Source of the DNA: Desulforhopalus sp. IMCC35007
Lineage (GTDB): Bacteria; Desulfobacterota; Desulfobulbia; Desulfobulbales; Desulfocapsaceae
Reading direction: 5' to 3'
Assembly: GCF_005116575.1 (NCBI RefSeq)
Contig: NZ_SWCN01000033.1
Location: 1-41,330, forward strand
Length of the DNA stretch: 41,330 nucleotides
A program made the position numbers and the translations under genes. This document shows positions 8,115-15,735 of the stretch, one piece after another. The notes beneath the pieces were generated by a model. The model worked only from the letters and a program-made list of their open reading frames with translations. It made no database searches and had not been told where the DNA came from. Every line of letters starts with the position of its first letter. The stretch's first letter is position 1.

Positions 8115-10061
8115 ATGCCTGATAAAATATTAATAGTTGATGATGACAGCCTGTTCCGCGAAAGTATGCTGCGACTACTGCGTAACCGGCATTCCCACGT
8201 GGAAAGTGCAGGATCCGGTGTTGAAGCGATCAATAAGATCCGCACCAATCACTACGCAGCGATTGTACTGGACCTGGTTCTTCCTGATCTTGAAGGAATG
8301 GAAATAGCCCAGTACATCAAAGAAAGGGATCCATACTGTGCAGTTATTATTCTCACCGGATGTGAGTCAACCATCTCAGCACAACAGGCCGTCCGGGCAG
8401 GTTGTTTCGACTATTTAACGAAGCCCTGCCACGCCGATCAGGTAAGCCGTGTCCTCAACAACGGCATTGAAAACAGACGCCTTAAACTTGAACTTGAGAC
8501 AATCACGATCAGAAATCAAAAGCTCGCGGAAGCGAGCTGGGAGAGCATCGCTTTTTTCACTAAATCGCAGATAAAAGAAGTCAATAAGCAGTTTTGTACA
8601 CTCTTTGCTGTTGACGAAAAACAGGTATCGACCCTGTCAATTTTTGATTTTCTCCCCGAACTGGCCCTACTCCTCACTCCCGGTAACGAGAGAGCAGGGC
8701 AGCCAGCCTCGATCGTTAAGAGTGAAGCCCTGCACCCAAATGGCAAGATTTTCCCGGTGGAACTGCGTATCGCCCCGCTGAACAACTCCCATGAACCACA
8801 GTGGGTGGTTGCCATCCGGGACCTTACCCAGTCTTTCCTGGACCAGCTTGCCAGGACCCGTCTCGAGGAACAGCTTATCAATGCAAAAAGAATGGAGTCC
8901 ATCGGCCTCATGGCTGGCAGCGTAGCCCACGATCTGAACAACCTCCTCAGCAGCATGGTCACCCTTCCGGAACTCTTGCTGCTGGACATGCCGGAAAATG
9001 CTAAATACCGAAGAGATATCAATAAGATAAAAACAGCTGGGAAACAAGCTGCCGCCGTGGTGAGTGATCTCCTCACCATTACACGTGGCTCAACCAGCCA
9101 AAAGAAGGTCAAAAACCTTAACTCAGTGGTCGATGAGTATAGACAATCTCAAGAACTCAGTCACCTTCGCAAAAGCTATCCAGAGATTATTATTGAAATC
9201 GACACCTCACCACAAGTCAGCAACAGTCGCCTCTCCACGATTCATGTGCTGAAATCCATCATTAATCTGGTCCGAAATGGTATTGAATCAATTGATGGAC
9301 CTGGTGCTGTCACAATCCATACAAGTAAACAGAGGTTTCTCGTACCCCATCAAGGATACGAGACCATTCCCCAGGGGGAATTTGCCGTGCTGACCGTGGC
9401 CGACACAGGGACCGGCATAAAAAAAGAGCACCTGAAACATATTTTCGAGCCGTTTTTCACTAACAAAAATATTGGAAAAACTCACGGCACAGGCCTTGGC
9501 CTTACTGTCATTCAGCATACCATGAGAGACCACTACGGCTATATTGATATTCGCAAAGGTCCCACCGGAACTATTTTTGAACTTTATTTTCCGATCATTG
9601 CTCAACAGGAGCGGCATATTCAGGAACCGAAAATATTAAACACCATGTTTGGCAAAGGGGAATCCATTCTCATTGTCGACGATGAAAAGGAACAACTAGA
9701 TATCATCAGTTCTGTGCTGAACAGACTCGGATATAAAACAGCCAGTGTTACCAGTGGTGAAAAAGCGATAGAGCACATCAAAGAAAATCATGTCGACCTC
9801 GTGCTGCTCGATATGGTGCTGAAACCGGGGATAAACGGCTATCAGACCCTGAAAAATATTCTCGAAATAAACCCTCAACAAAAAGCAGTTATCACCTCAG
9901 GCCAGTTAAACCACCCGGACCGTGATAAAACCAGGCAAATGGGGGTGAGCCAGTATCTTGCAAAACCGGTCAGCCTCAGCCTGCTGGCACGGACCATTCA
10001 GCAGGAAATATATGGTGAGGCCCAATGTGGGTTGGACAATCAGACAGATAAAAAGCAATAA
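8115..10061 (+). CDS. Hybrid histidine kinase: receiver-PAS-kinase-receiver
   Basis: The 648-residue product begins with a receiver domain (KILIVDDD; phosphoacceptor Asp near residue 52 in VLDLVLPD; conserved Lys in LTKP). It continues with a PAS domain (about 150-245), a histidine kinase core (AHDLNNLLSS near residue 270, NLVRNGIESI, ADTGTGI, HGTGLGLTV) and a second receiver (about 525-640, ILIVDDE, VLLDMV, LAKP). There is no DNA-binding or enzymatic output domain, so the signal must leave through another protein. It probably receives phosphate from the HDOD-kinase upstream. No membrane segments are seen. The start ATG lacks a clear ribosome site. Confidence 0.85.
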   Translation: MPDKILIVDDDSLFRESMLRLLRNRHSHVESAGSGVEAINKIRTNHYAAIVLDLVLPDLEGMEIAQYIKERDPYCAVIILTGCESTISAQQAVRAGCFDYLTKPCHADQVSRVLNNGIENRRLKLELETITIRNQKLAEASWESIAFFTKSQIKEVNKQFCTLFAVDEKQVSTLSIFDFLPELALLLTPGNERAGQPASIVKSEALHPNGKIFPVELRIAPLNNSHEPQWVVAIRDLTQSFLDQLARTRLEEQLINAKRMESIGLMAGSVAHDLNNLLSSMVTLPELLLLDMPENAKYRRDINKIKTAGKQAAAVVSDLLTITRGSTSQKKVKNLNSVVDEYRQSQELSHLRKSYPEIIIEIDTSPQVSNSRLSTIHVLKSIINLVRNGIESIDGPGAVTIHTSKQRFLVPHQGYETIPQGEFAVLTVADTGTGIKKEHLKHIFEPFFTNKNIGKTHGTGLGLTVIQHTMRDHYGYIDIRKGPTGTIFELYFPIIAQQERHIQEPKILNTMFGKGESILIVDDEKEQLDIISSVLNRLGYKTASVTSGEKAIEHIKENHVDLVLLDMVLKPGINGYQTLKNILEINPQQKAVITSGQLNHPDRDKTRQMGVSQYLAKPVSLSLLARTIQQEIYGEAQCGLDNQTDKKQ

Positions 10062-10101
10062 CGGTGCAAGAGCGGCAAAGCCCCTGCAACCAGATCAGGG
10101 C

Positions 10102-10335
10102 TCAACGTTTGGCCCAGACTACAAAGCCCTGTCGTTTATAATCTTCAACACATTGTTCATTTTTTGCGAAAGCGGACTTTGTACTCCACTGTCCAACCTC
10201 GCAATGAACAAATTCCATGGTCACCGGATTCTGCAAAACAACATAAGTCGGTTTATCAGACATCCTCGCGCAACCAGCACTAAAACTCAGGTGTACCACA
10301 GCCACTCCCAATACAACCAGCGTTGAAAGCTTCAT
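10102..10335 (-). CDS. Small predicted lipoprotein
   Basis: The 77-residue product has a lipoprotein signal peptide: MKLSTLVVLG, a hydrophobic stretch, then the lipobox FSAGC with Cys at position 22. The mature part of about 55 residues contains two more cysteines (HCEVGQ and EQCVED) that could form a disulfide. A strong ribosome site (GGGGGAGGAT) lies just before the ATG. It follows rfbC by 24 bases on the same strand but need not be functionally linked. I recognise no family. Confidence 0.7.
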   Translation of the reverse strand: MKLSTLVVLGVAVVHLSFSAGCARMSDKPTYVVLQNPVTMEFVHCEVGQWSTKSAFAKNEQCVEDYKRQGFVVWAKR

Positions 10336-10359
10336 GCCATCCTCCCCCGAAAAAGAACA

Positions 10360-10905
10360 TTACATAAATAGGTCAGCGTCCTTGAACGAAGCCCCTTTGC
10401 TGTCTTTATCGGACAGTTGCGGATGATATTCAATAGGCCACTTGATTCCAAGCTCCGGATCATTCCATGTAATACAGCGTTCATGTTGCGGTGCCCAATA
10501 ATCAGTGGTTCGATAGAGAAATTCGGCAACATCAGACAGTACCACAAAACCATGGGCAAAACCTTCAGGCACCCAGAGTTGTTTCTTATTTTCCTGACTC
10601 AGGTGAACTCCTACCCACTGGCCAAAAGTTGCAGAAGATTGTCTGATATCAACAGCCACATCATAAACTTCTCCTAAAACGACTCGAACCAGCTTACCCT
10701 GAGGCTGCTGAATCTGGTAATGCAGGCCCCTTAAGACACCTTTGACGGACCTGGAGTGGTTATCCTGCACAAAGGTTCTGGCAAGACCGGTTTGCTCCAG
10801 CCATTTTTTTTGATTGAAGCTCTCAAAAAAAAAGCCCCTGTCGTCACCGAAGACGTCAGGCTCTATAACCAATACGTCAGCAATAGCTGATGGTGTAACT
10901 TTCAT
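10360..10905 (-). CDS. rfbC: dTDP-4-dehydrorhamnose 3,5-epimerase
   Basis: RfbC (RmlC) epimerises dTDP-4-keto-6-deoxyglucose at C3 and C5 in dTDP-L-rhamnose synthesis for surface polysaccharide. The 181 residues are the normal length. The motif RGLHYQ with catalytic His62 is present, as are the N-terminal DDRGFFFESFN and later WVPEGFAHGF segments of the cupin fold. An AAGGA ribosome site precedes the ATG. The gene follows rfbB by 150 bases on the same strand. The other two genes of the pathway (rfbA, rfbD) are not in the window. Confidence 0.95.
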   Translation of the reverse strand: MKVTPSAIADVLVIEPDVFGDDRGFFFESFNQKKWLEQTGLARTFVQDNHSRSVKGVLRGLHYQIQQPQGKLVRVVLGEVYDVAVDIRQSSATFGQWVGVHLSQENKKQLWVPEGFAHGFVVLSDVAEFLYRTTDYWAPQHERCITWNDPELGIKWPIEYHPQLSDKDSKGASFKDADLFM

Positions 10906-11055
10906 GTTGTCCTTCTCTGTATTGTTTTAAAAGATTGCAGCCGAAACAACTCAGTCGCATGCAGAACCGGGCAGCAATTCTACGGGATGAAGGCACCGCT
11001 TTTAAACAGCGGCTCCTGCCCCCTGAGTGCCTGCCATCTGGCGCAGATGTTTTTT

Positions 11056-12132
11056 CTATGAGCGGCTGTACATCTTCTCGTAGTAGTTTTGATAATCGCC
11101 GCAGACGATGGTATCAATCCATTTCTTATTCGCCAGATACCAGTCGATGGTTTTCTCCATGCCCTGCTCAAAGGTCATCTTGGGCTGCCAGTTCAGTTCT
11201 TTACTGATCTTTGTGGCATCAATGGCATAACGCCGGTCGTGTCCCAGTCGATCTTCTACAAAGGTAATGAGGGACCTCCTGGGATTGGAAGCAGAGAGGA
11301 GCCCTACCTTACTGTCAAGCAGATCACAGACAACATGGACAACCTCCAGATTCTGCTTCTCGTTGTTCCCACCAATATTATAGCACTCCCCGAAGCGTCC
11401 GCCCATGATCACCTCTACAATGGCCTCACAGTGGTCCTGGACATAGAGCCAGTCCCGGACATTTTTCCCGTCACCATAAACGGGCAGGCTTTTCCCATTC
11501 AGGGCATTATTGAATATCAGCGGGATGAGTTTTTCTGGAAACTGGTAAGGACCATAGTTATTGGAACAGTTTGTAATTTTGACCGGTAAACCGTAGGTAT
11601 GAAAATAGGCACCTGCCAGATGATCCGATGAAGCTTTTGAGGCTGAATAGGGTGAACGTGGATCAAAAGCCGTTGTTTCTGTAAAAAAGCCGGTCTCCCC
11701 TAAAGAACCATACACCTCGTCGGTGCTGACGTGGAGAAAGCACTTACCGCTGGTATCTTCCTTAGCACCAAGCCAATGTTTTTTGGCTGCCTCTAAAAGG
11801 GTAAAGGTGCCAACAATATTTGTCTGGATAAAGTCAGCAGGCCCGGAAATAGATCGATCGACATGAGATTCGGCTGCAAAATGGACGACGGTATCGATTT
11901 TTTCTTCGGCAAAAAGACCTTCAACCAAACGGCTGTCACAAATATCGCCTTTAATAAATCTATAGGAAGCCCCCTCAGTAATCCCCTCTAAGTTATTGAG
12001 ATTACCGGCATAGGTAAGTTTGTCGAGGTTGATCACTCTCCAGTTTTTACAGGTGCCATTTATCAGACGAACAAAATTTGACCCGATAAAACCACAGCCC
12101 CCGGTGACCAGAACAGTACGTTTATTTTTCAT
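11056..12132 (-). CDS. rfbB: dTDP-glucose 4,6-dehydratase
   Basis: RfbB (RmlB) is the NAD-dependent extended SDR enzyme that converts dTDP-glucose to dTDP-4-keto-6-deoxyglucose. The 358-residue protein shows the Rossmann motif TGGCGFIG at residues 9-16, the catalytic STDEVYG segment and the YSASK (Tyr/Lys) pair. The frame is open for another 113 codons upstream, but the conserved start [12 protein letters not shown] at 12132 is the right one, since the extension would run through the prfC promoter and coding region on the other strand. Ribosome site is weak. It is divergent from prfC, with 109 bases between the starts. Confidence 0.95.
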   Translation of the reverse strand: MKNKRTVLVTGGCGFIGSNFVRLINGTCKNWRVINLDKLTYAGNLNNLEGITEGASYRFIKGDICDSRLVEGLFAEEKIDTVVHFAAESHVDRSISGPADFIQTNIVGTFTLLEAAKKHWLGAKEDTSGKCFLHVSTDEVYGSLGETGFFTETTAFDPRSPYSASKASSDHLAGAYFHTYGLPVKITNCSNNYGPYQFPEKLIPLIFNNALNGKSLPVYGDGKNVRDWLYVQDHCEAIVEVIMGGRFGECYNIGGNNEKQNLEVVHVVCDLLDSKVGLLSASNPRRSLITFVEDRLGHDRRYAIDATKISKELNWQPKMTFEQGMEKTIDWYLANKKWIDTIVCGDYQNYYEKMYSRS

Positions 12133-12241
12133 AGTTATCAGTTTTCTCTTTGCATTATTGGAAAAAGACCATATCCTAGAAGGTTTTCTGACTGTTCTTA
12201 TAATAACTTCACTGAATAATTCAAAGTCATATTTTCCCACC
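12133..12241. promoter_or_regulatory. Divergent promoter region of rfbB and prfC
   Basis: This 109-base AT-rich stretch separates two divergent starts and must hold both promoters. A perfect TATAAT at 12199-12204 faces prfC and leaves a leader of about 30 bases, but I see no convincing -35 box at the right distance. No palindrome stands out. Confidence 0.35.
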
Positions 12242-13828
12242 ATGAGCAAACAACAAGATCTTGAAATAGCCAAAAGACGGACCTTTGGCATCATCAGCCA
12301 CCCCGATGCCGGTAAAACAACCCTGACAGAAAAGCTCCTTTTATTTGGTGGAGCAATTAATATGGCAGGCGCGGTTAAATCAAGAAAGGTTGATCGCCAT
12401 GCAACGAGCGACTGGATGGCCATCGAACAGGAACGGGGCATTTCAGTGACAACCTCTGTCATGAAATTCACCTATCGCGATTACGAAATAAACCTGCTCG
12501 ACACCCCAGGCCATCAGGACTTCTCAGAAGATACCTACCGGGTCCTGACAGCCGTTGATTCAGCAGTCATGGTGATCGATAGTGCCAAAGGGGTTGAGGC
12601 GCAAACCGAAAAACTGATGGAAGTGTGTCGCATGCGCAACACCCCAATCATCACTTTTATCAACAAGCTGGACCGTGAGGGACAGTCACCCCTTGACGTC
12701 ATGGGAGAGATTGAGGAAAAACTGCAGATAGAATGTACTCCTCTTTCCTGGCCTATCGGGATGGGGAAGACCTTTAAAGGGGTGTACAATATCTATCACA
12801 AAACCCTGCACCTCTTTACTCCGGGCCAAAACATCCGCGAAACCAAAGGGATTGTCATTGAGGACCTCAATGATCCTCAGGTTGATCAACTTTTGGGCGC
12901 CCAAGCCAAGGATTTACGGGAAGATCTTGAGCTCCTCGAAGGTGCAGCCAATCCCTTTGAATATGATCATTATTTAAAAGCCAGCCAGACACCTGTCTTT
13001 TTTGGCAGTGCAATCAACAATTTCGGCGTCCAGGAGATGCTTGACTGTTTTGTGGAAATGGCCCCTCCTCCAGGCCCCAGGCAGGCCGTGTCCCGGGAAG
13101 TATTGCCCAGTGAGGAGGATTTCTCCGGTTTTGTTTTTAAAATCCAGGCCAATATGAATCCTGCCCACAGGGATCGAATTGCATTCTTCAGAGTCTGCTC
13201 TGGTAAATTCACCCGGGGGATGAAGGTAAAGCATCACCGGCTCGGCAAAGATATCACCCTCTCCAATGCCACAATCTTTATGGCCCAGGAAAGAGCCCAT
13301 GTAGATGAAGCCTGGCCGGGAGACATTATTGGGCTTCACAACCATGGAACCATCAAAATTGGTGACACCTTCACCCCAAAAGAAGAACTGAAATTCACAG
13401 GTATTCCCAATTTTGCACCGGAACATTTCAGGCGAGTGTTACTCAAAGACCCTCTGAAAATGAAACAGCTGCAAAAAGGTCTCGTTCAGCTGGCTGAAGA
13501 AGGAGCCATACAGGTGTTCAGACCCCTCATCGGGTCTGATTACATCATGGGCGCAGTAGGTGTGCTCCAGTTCGAAGTGACCATGGCACGATTGCAAAAT
13601 GAATACAGCGTAAAAGCAATTTACGAGCCGATTGATTACCAGGCAGCCCGATGGGTTCGCTGCGAGGATAAGAAGGCACTCGCTGAGTTTGAACGAAAGA
13701 ATCAGTCAGCACTCGCCTATGATTCTGAAGGTTTTCTCACCTATCTCGCCCAAAGCGAATGGATGTTAAACTACTTCATGGAGAAATGGCCCGCCATAGA
13801 GTTTAAGAAGACAAGAGAAAATCTCTGA
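12242..13828 (+). CDS. prfC: Peptide chain release factor 3
   Basis: RF3 is the translational GTPase that removes RF1/RF2 from the ribosome after termination. The 528-residue protein matches the E. coli length. It has the G1 motif HPDAGKTT at residues 20-27, G3 DTPGHQD and G4 NKLDRE, followed by the beta-barrel and C-terminal domains. The start [17 protein letters not shown] is the family's conserved beginning, so the open frame further upstream (to 12020, antisense to rfbB) is not used. It appears monocistronic. Confidence 0.96.
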   Translation: MSKQQDLEIAKRRTFGIISHPDAGKTTLTEKLLLFGGAINMAGAVKSRKVDRHATSDWMAIEQERGISVTTSVMKFTYRDYEINLLDTPGHQDFSEDTYRVLTAVDSAVMVIDSAKGVEAQTEKLMEVCRMRNTPIITFINKLDREGQSPLDVMGEIEEKLQIECTPLSWPIGMGKTFKGVYNIYHKTLHLFTPGQNIRETKGIVIEDLNDPQVDQLLGAQAKDLREDLELLEGAANPFEYDHYLKASQTPVFFGSAINNFGVQEMLDCFVEMAPPPGPRQAVSREVLPSEEDFSGFVFKIQANMNPAHRDRIAFFRVCSGKFTRGMKVKHHRLGKDITLSNATIFMAQERAHVDEAWPGDIIGLHNHGTIKIGDTFTPKEELKFTGIPNFAPEHFRRVLLKDPLKMKQLQKGLVQLAEEGAIQVFRPLIGSDYIMGAVGVLQFEVTMARLQNEYSVKAIYEPIDYQAARWVRCEDKKALAEFERKNQSALAYDSEGFLTYLAQSEWMLNYFMEKWPAIEFKKTRENL

Positions 13829-13966
13829 AACCGAGGACTGATCCCTTTTTAGAAGAGCCACCAACCAGGAAACCCATCTGGTACATCGCCCCTGCCAAGG
13901 GGGTTCAATATGCATGGCATGCGGTCGTATCATTGCATGCCTTTGCACTCCAGATCCATCACCGAG

Positions 13967-14257
13967 TTACTCATCCTCATCATCGACAAAAACCAGTGCA
14001 TATCCCTGAGTCAGGGCAGTAGATGTCTTTTTTCGAGCAACGGTGATGATTCTCTGGATGGTACCACGGGATACTCCCATGGACAGACCAGCTTCTTCCT
14101 GGGTTAATCCTTCGGCATCACATAATCGCAGAGCCTCCAGTTCATCCCGATGCAATTCGACTTTTCTTAAATCAGTAAGAGGTGTTCCCGTGGGTTTAAA
14201 TGCGTTTCCACAGAATTTTCCCTGACACTTTCGGATTTTTTTTGGACGAGGCGACAT
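13967..14257 (-). CDS. DUF134 family DNA-binding protein
   Basis: The 96-residue protein belongs to the DUF134 family: MSPRPKKIR, then a short cysteine pair (CQGKFC), LHRDELEALRLCD and the helix-turn-helix LTQEEAGLSMGVSRGTIQRI, similar to sigma-factor region 4. The acidic tail (VFVDDEDE) is common in the family. Members usually sit beside NifX/NifB-type cofactor proteins, as here with the gene at 14418-14807 on the same strand. A regulatory role over that neighbour is inference from this pairing and from the palindrome at 14865-14880. Confidence 0.85.
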   Translation of the reverse strand: MSPRPKKIRKCQGKFCGNAFKPTGTPLTDLRKVELHRDELEALRLCDAEGLTQEEAGLSMGVSRGTIQRIITVARKKTSTALTQGYALVFVDDEDE

Positions 14258-14377
14258 AGGTTTTCTATATTTAATTGTTCACAAAACGATGTCCGTGAAT
14301 GAAGTCTCAACAGCTCCAGCCGTACTCTCCCGACTGAAGCTCTGTTGAACGTGTAGAAAAAGGCAGAACATAGCCGT

Positions 14378-14410
14378 CCATAGAATTCATCAACTGCTTC
14401 TGGACGGTGT
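14378..14410. repeat. Hairpin between the NifX-like and DUF134 genes
   Basis: CCGTCCA and TGGACGG form 7-bp inverted arms around a 19-base loop just downstream of the NifX-like gene. There is no T-run on either side, so it is either a weak terminator or a processing hairpin between two co-transcribed genes. Confidence 0.3.
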
Positions 14411-14417
14411 CACGCCA

Positions 14418-14807
14418 TTAATGGTGACAGTTTCCAGAACCTTTACAGACCTGATCGGTATTCATTCTGGGTAGCTGCCCTTCTACAAACTTTGCTACAA
14501 CATCAGCCACCGTTTTCATCGTGTTTCTATCGGCAAAATACACCGCGATTCCAACTTCTGCAAAGCCCTGCATTGGCCGTGCCCCCATTCCTCCGACAAT
14601 AATCGCTTCAGCACCGCCTTCATGCAGAACCTTCACAGGAACCAGACAACCGCCTGCTGCGTGGTCACCATTGGCTATTGTGAACACTTTTTCTATTTCA
14701 TTTTTTCCATTGAAATCAACAATGGTGAAAATATCACAGTGTCCAAAATGATCTGAACGTTCTGCCTCAAGGCCGCCTGGGGTATTACTCGGTACCGCGA
14801 TACGCAT
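14418..14807 (-). CDS. NifX/NifB-type dinitrogenase iron-molybdenum cofactor domain protein
   Basis: The 129-residue product is a stand-alone domain of the NifB/NifX/NifY superfamily (MTH1175-like), small proteins that bind iron-sulfur or metal cofactors. Visible features are MRIAVPSNTPGG, the SDHFGHCD segment with His and Cys, the glycine-rich VGGMGARPM loop and a C-terminal tail with Cys and two His (CKGSGNCHH). No nitrogenase genes are nearby, so a role in nitrogen fixation should not be assumed. In anaerobes such genes go with DUF134 proteins and MRP-type ATPases; here only the DUF134 partner is present. Confidence 0.88.
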   Translation of the reverse strand: MRIAVPSNTPGGLEAERSDHFGHCDIFTIVDFNGKNEIEKVFTIANGDHAAGGCLVPVKVLHEGGAEAIIVGGMGARPMQGFAEVGIAVYFADRNTMKTVADVVAKFVEGQLPRMNTDQVCKGSGNCHH

Positions 14808-15147
14808 AATTTTTTCAACCTGCTCTTCGTAAAAATAATCTTAACAATATACCTTACATCTTTTTTGTGCATATGCACAAGAATTTTTTCAGCTCCCTTA
14901 AATATTACAATACAAGCCGAAGATCAAGACAACTGTGCACAACCGATGGAACCAGATGGACAACGGACAAGAGATCAGGTAAATTATCTGCTGGAATAAT
15001 GAAATATATTACAATGTGGTTATTTAACCTAAAATGGCGGTCTATTTCAAGTTTTGAATACGCTCCGGCAACACATTCTTTATCCCTCACAGATAAGCGG
15101 AGTCTTTTTATGATACAATTTATTTTATATATACAGCACTACTCATT
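14808..15147. other. Divergent intergenic region between the NifX-like and DUF4390 genes
   Basis: This 340-base AT-rich region holds the promoters of both divergent genes. Its one clear feature is the 16-bp palindrome at 14865-14880. Open frames in it are short and lack ribosome sites. I see no RNA gene or repeat. Confidence 0.5.
14865..14880. promoter_or_regulatory. Perfect 16-bp palindrome, candidate operator
   Basis: TTGTGCATATGCACAA is a perfect palindrome without spacer, centred about 65 bases before the start of the NifX-like gene. That is the right place for a dimeric regulator at its promoter. The DUF134 protein is the natural candidate, although a CRP/FNR-type protein is also possible from the TTGTG half-site. 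I found no second perfect copy in the window. Confidence 0.5.
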
Positions 15148-15726
15148 ATGATCATTTTTTTTAGACCACTTTTTTTACTTTTTCTATCTCTTATCATCGC
15201 CGCAGGATGCACACCAGCATCCGCTGATAACAGCCGCCAAGCTTCGATAGAAGAACTGACCGCCACCACTTCTGAAACCCATCTGATAATGTTTGGCACA
15301 CTGGTAAATAGCTTCACCTCAGAAATGATCGAAATCCTCAATAGCGGTATTCCACTCCATTTTTCTTTTTTTGTAGAACTCCATAAAATTGAAAAGGACT
15401 GGCCGGAAGAGCAGATCGCCTCTCTTAATTTTCAACATATCATGACCTTTGATACCCTCAAGGAAATGTACCGTGTGACAATAGAGGAAGACAACAACAA
15501 AGAGCAGAGCTTCAAGTCTTTTTTTGAGGCTCAAAAAGCTATCAATGAAATTAACGGGGCCAAGGTGGTAGAATTGAAACAACTCGTCCCCGAAACCAGG
15601 TACAAACTTAAAATCAAAGCCGAGCTTTTTAAAAAAACCTTACCGCTAAGCCTCCATTCGATTTTTCCCTTTCTCTCCTGGTGGGATATTGAAACAGACT
15701 GGCATTCAATTGAGTTCACATATTAA
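15148..15726 (+). CDS. DUF4390 domain protein, exported
   Basis: The 192-residue product begins with a hydrophobic signal sequence ending in IIAAGC, a lipobox-like site with Cys about residue 21, so it is probably a membrane-anchored periplasmic lipoprotein. The rest (LNSGIPLHFSFFVEL, YRVTIEEDN, WDIETDWHSIEF) fits DUF4390, a small family usually encoded directly before ntrY-type kinases in Desulfobacterota. It precedes ntrY by 9 bases, and the two are surely one transcription unit. A role as a sensory or accessory partner of the kinase is inference. Confidence 0.75.
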   Translation: MIIFFRPLFLLFLSLIIAAGCTPASADNSRQASIEELTATTSETHLIMFGTLVNSFTSEMIEILNSGIPLHFSFFVELHKIEKDWPEEQIASLNFQHIMTFDTLKEMYRVTIEEDNNKEQSFKSFFEAQKAINEINGAKVVELKQLVPETRYKLKIKAELFKKTLPLSLHSIFPFLSWWDIETDWHSIEFTY

Positions 15727-15735
15727 TAGCCCACC

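Noticed and set aside
12020-12241. N-terminal extension of prfC
   Set aside because: It runs antisense through rfbB, and the family's conserved start is at 12242.
12133-12471. N-terminal extension of rfbB
   Set aside because: It is antisense to prfC, and the Rossmann motif requires the start at 12132.
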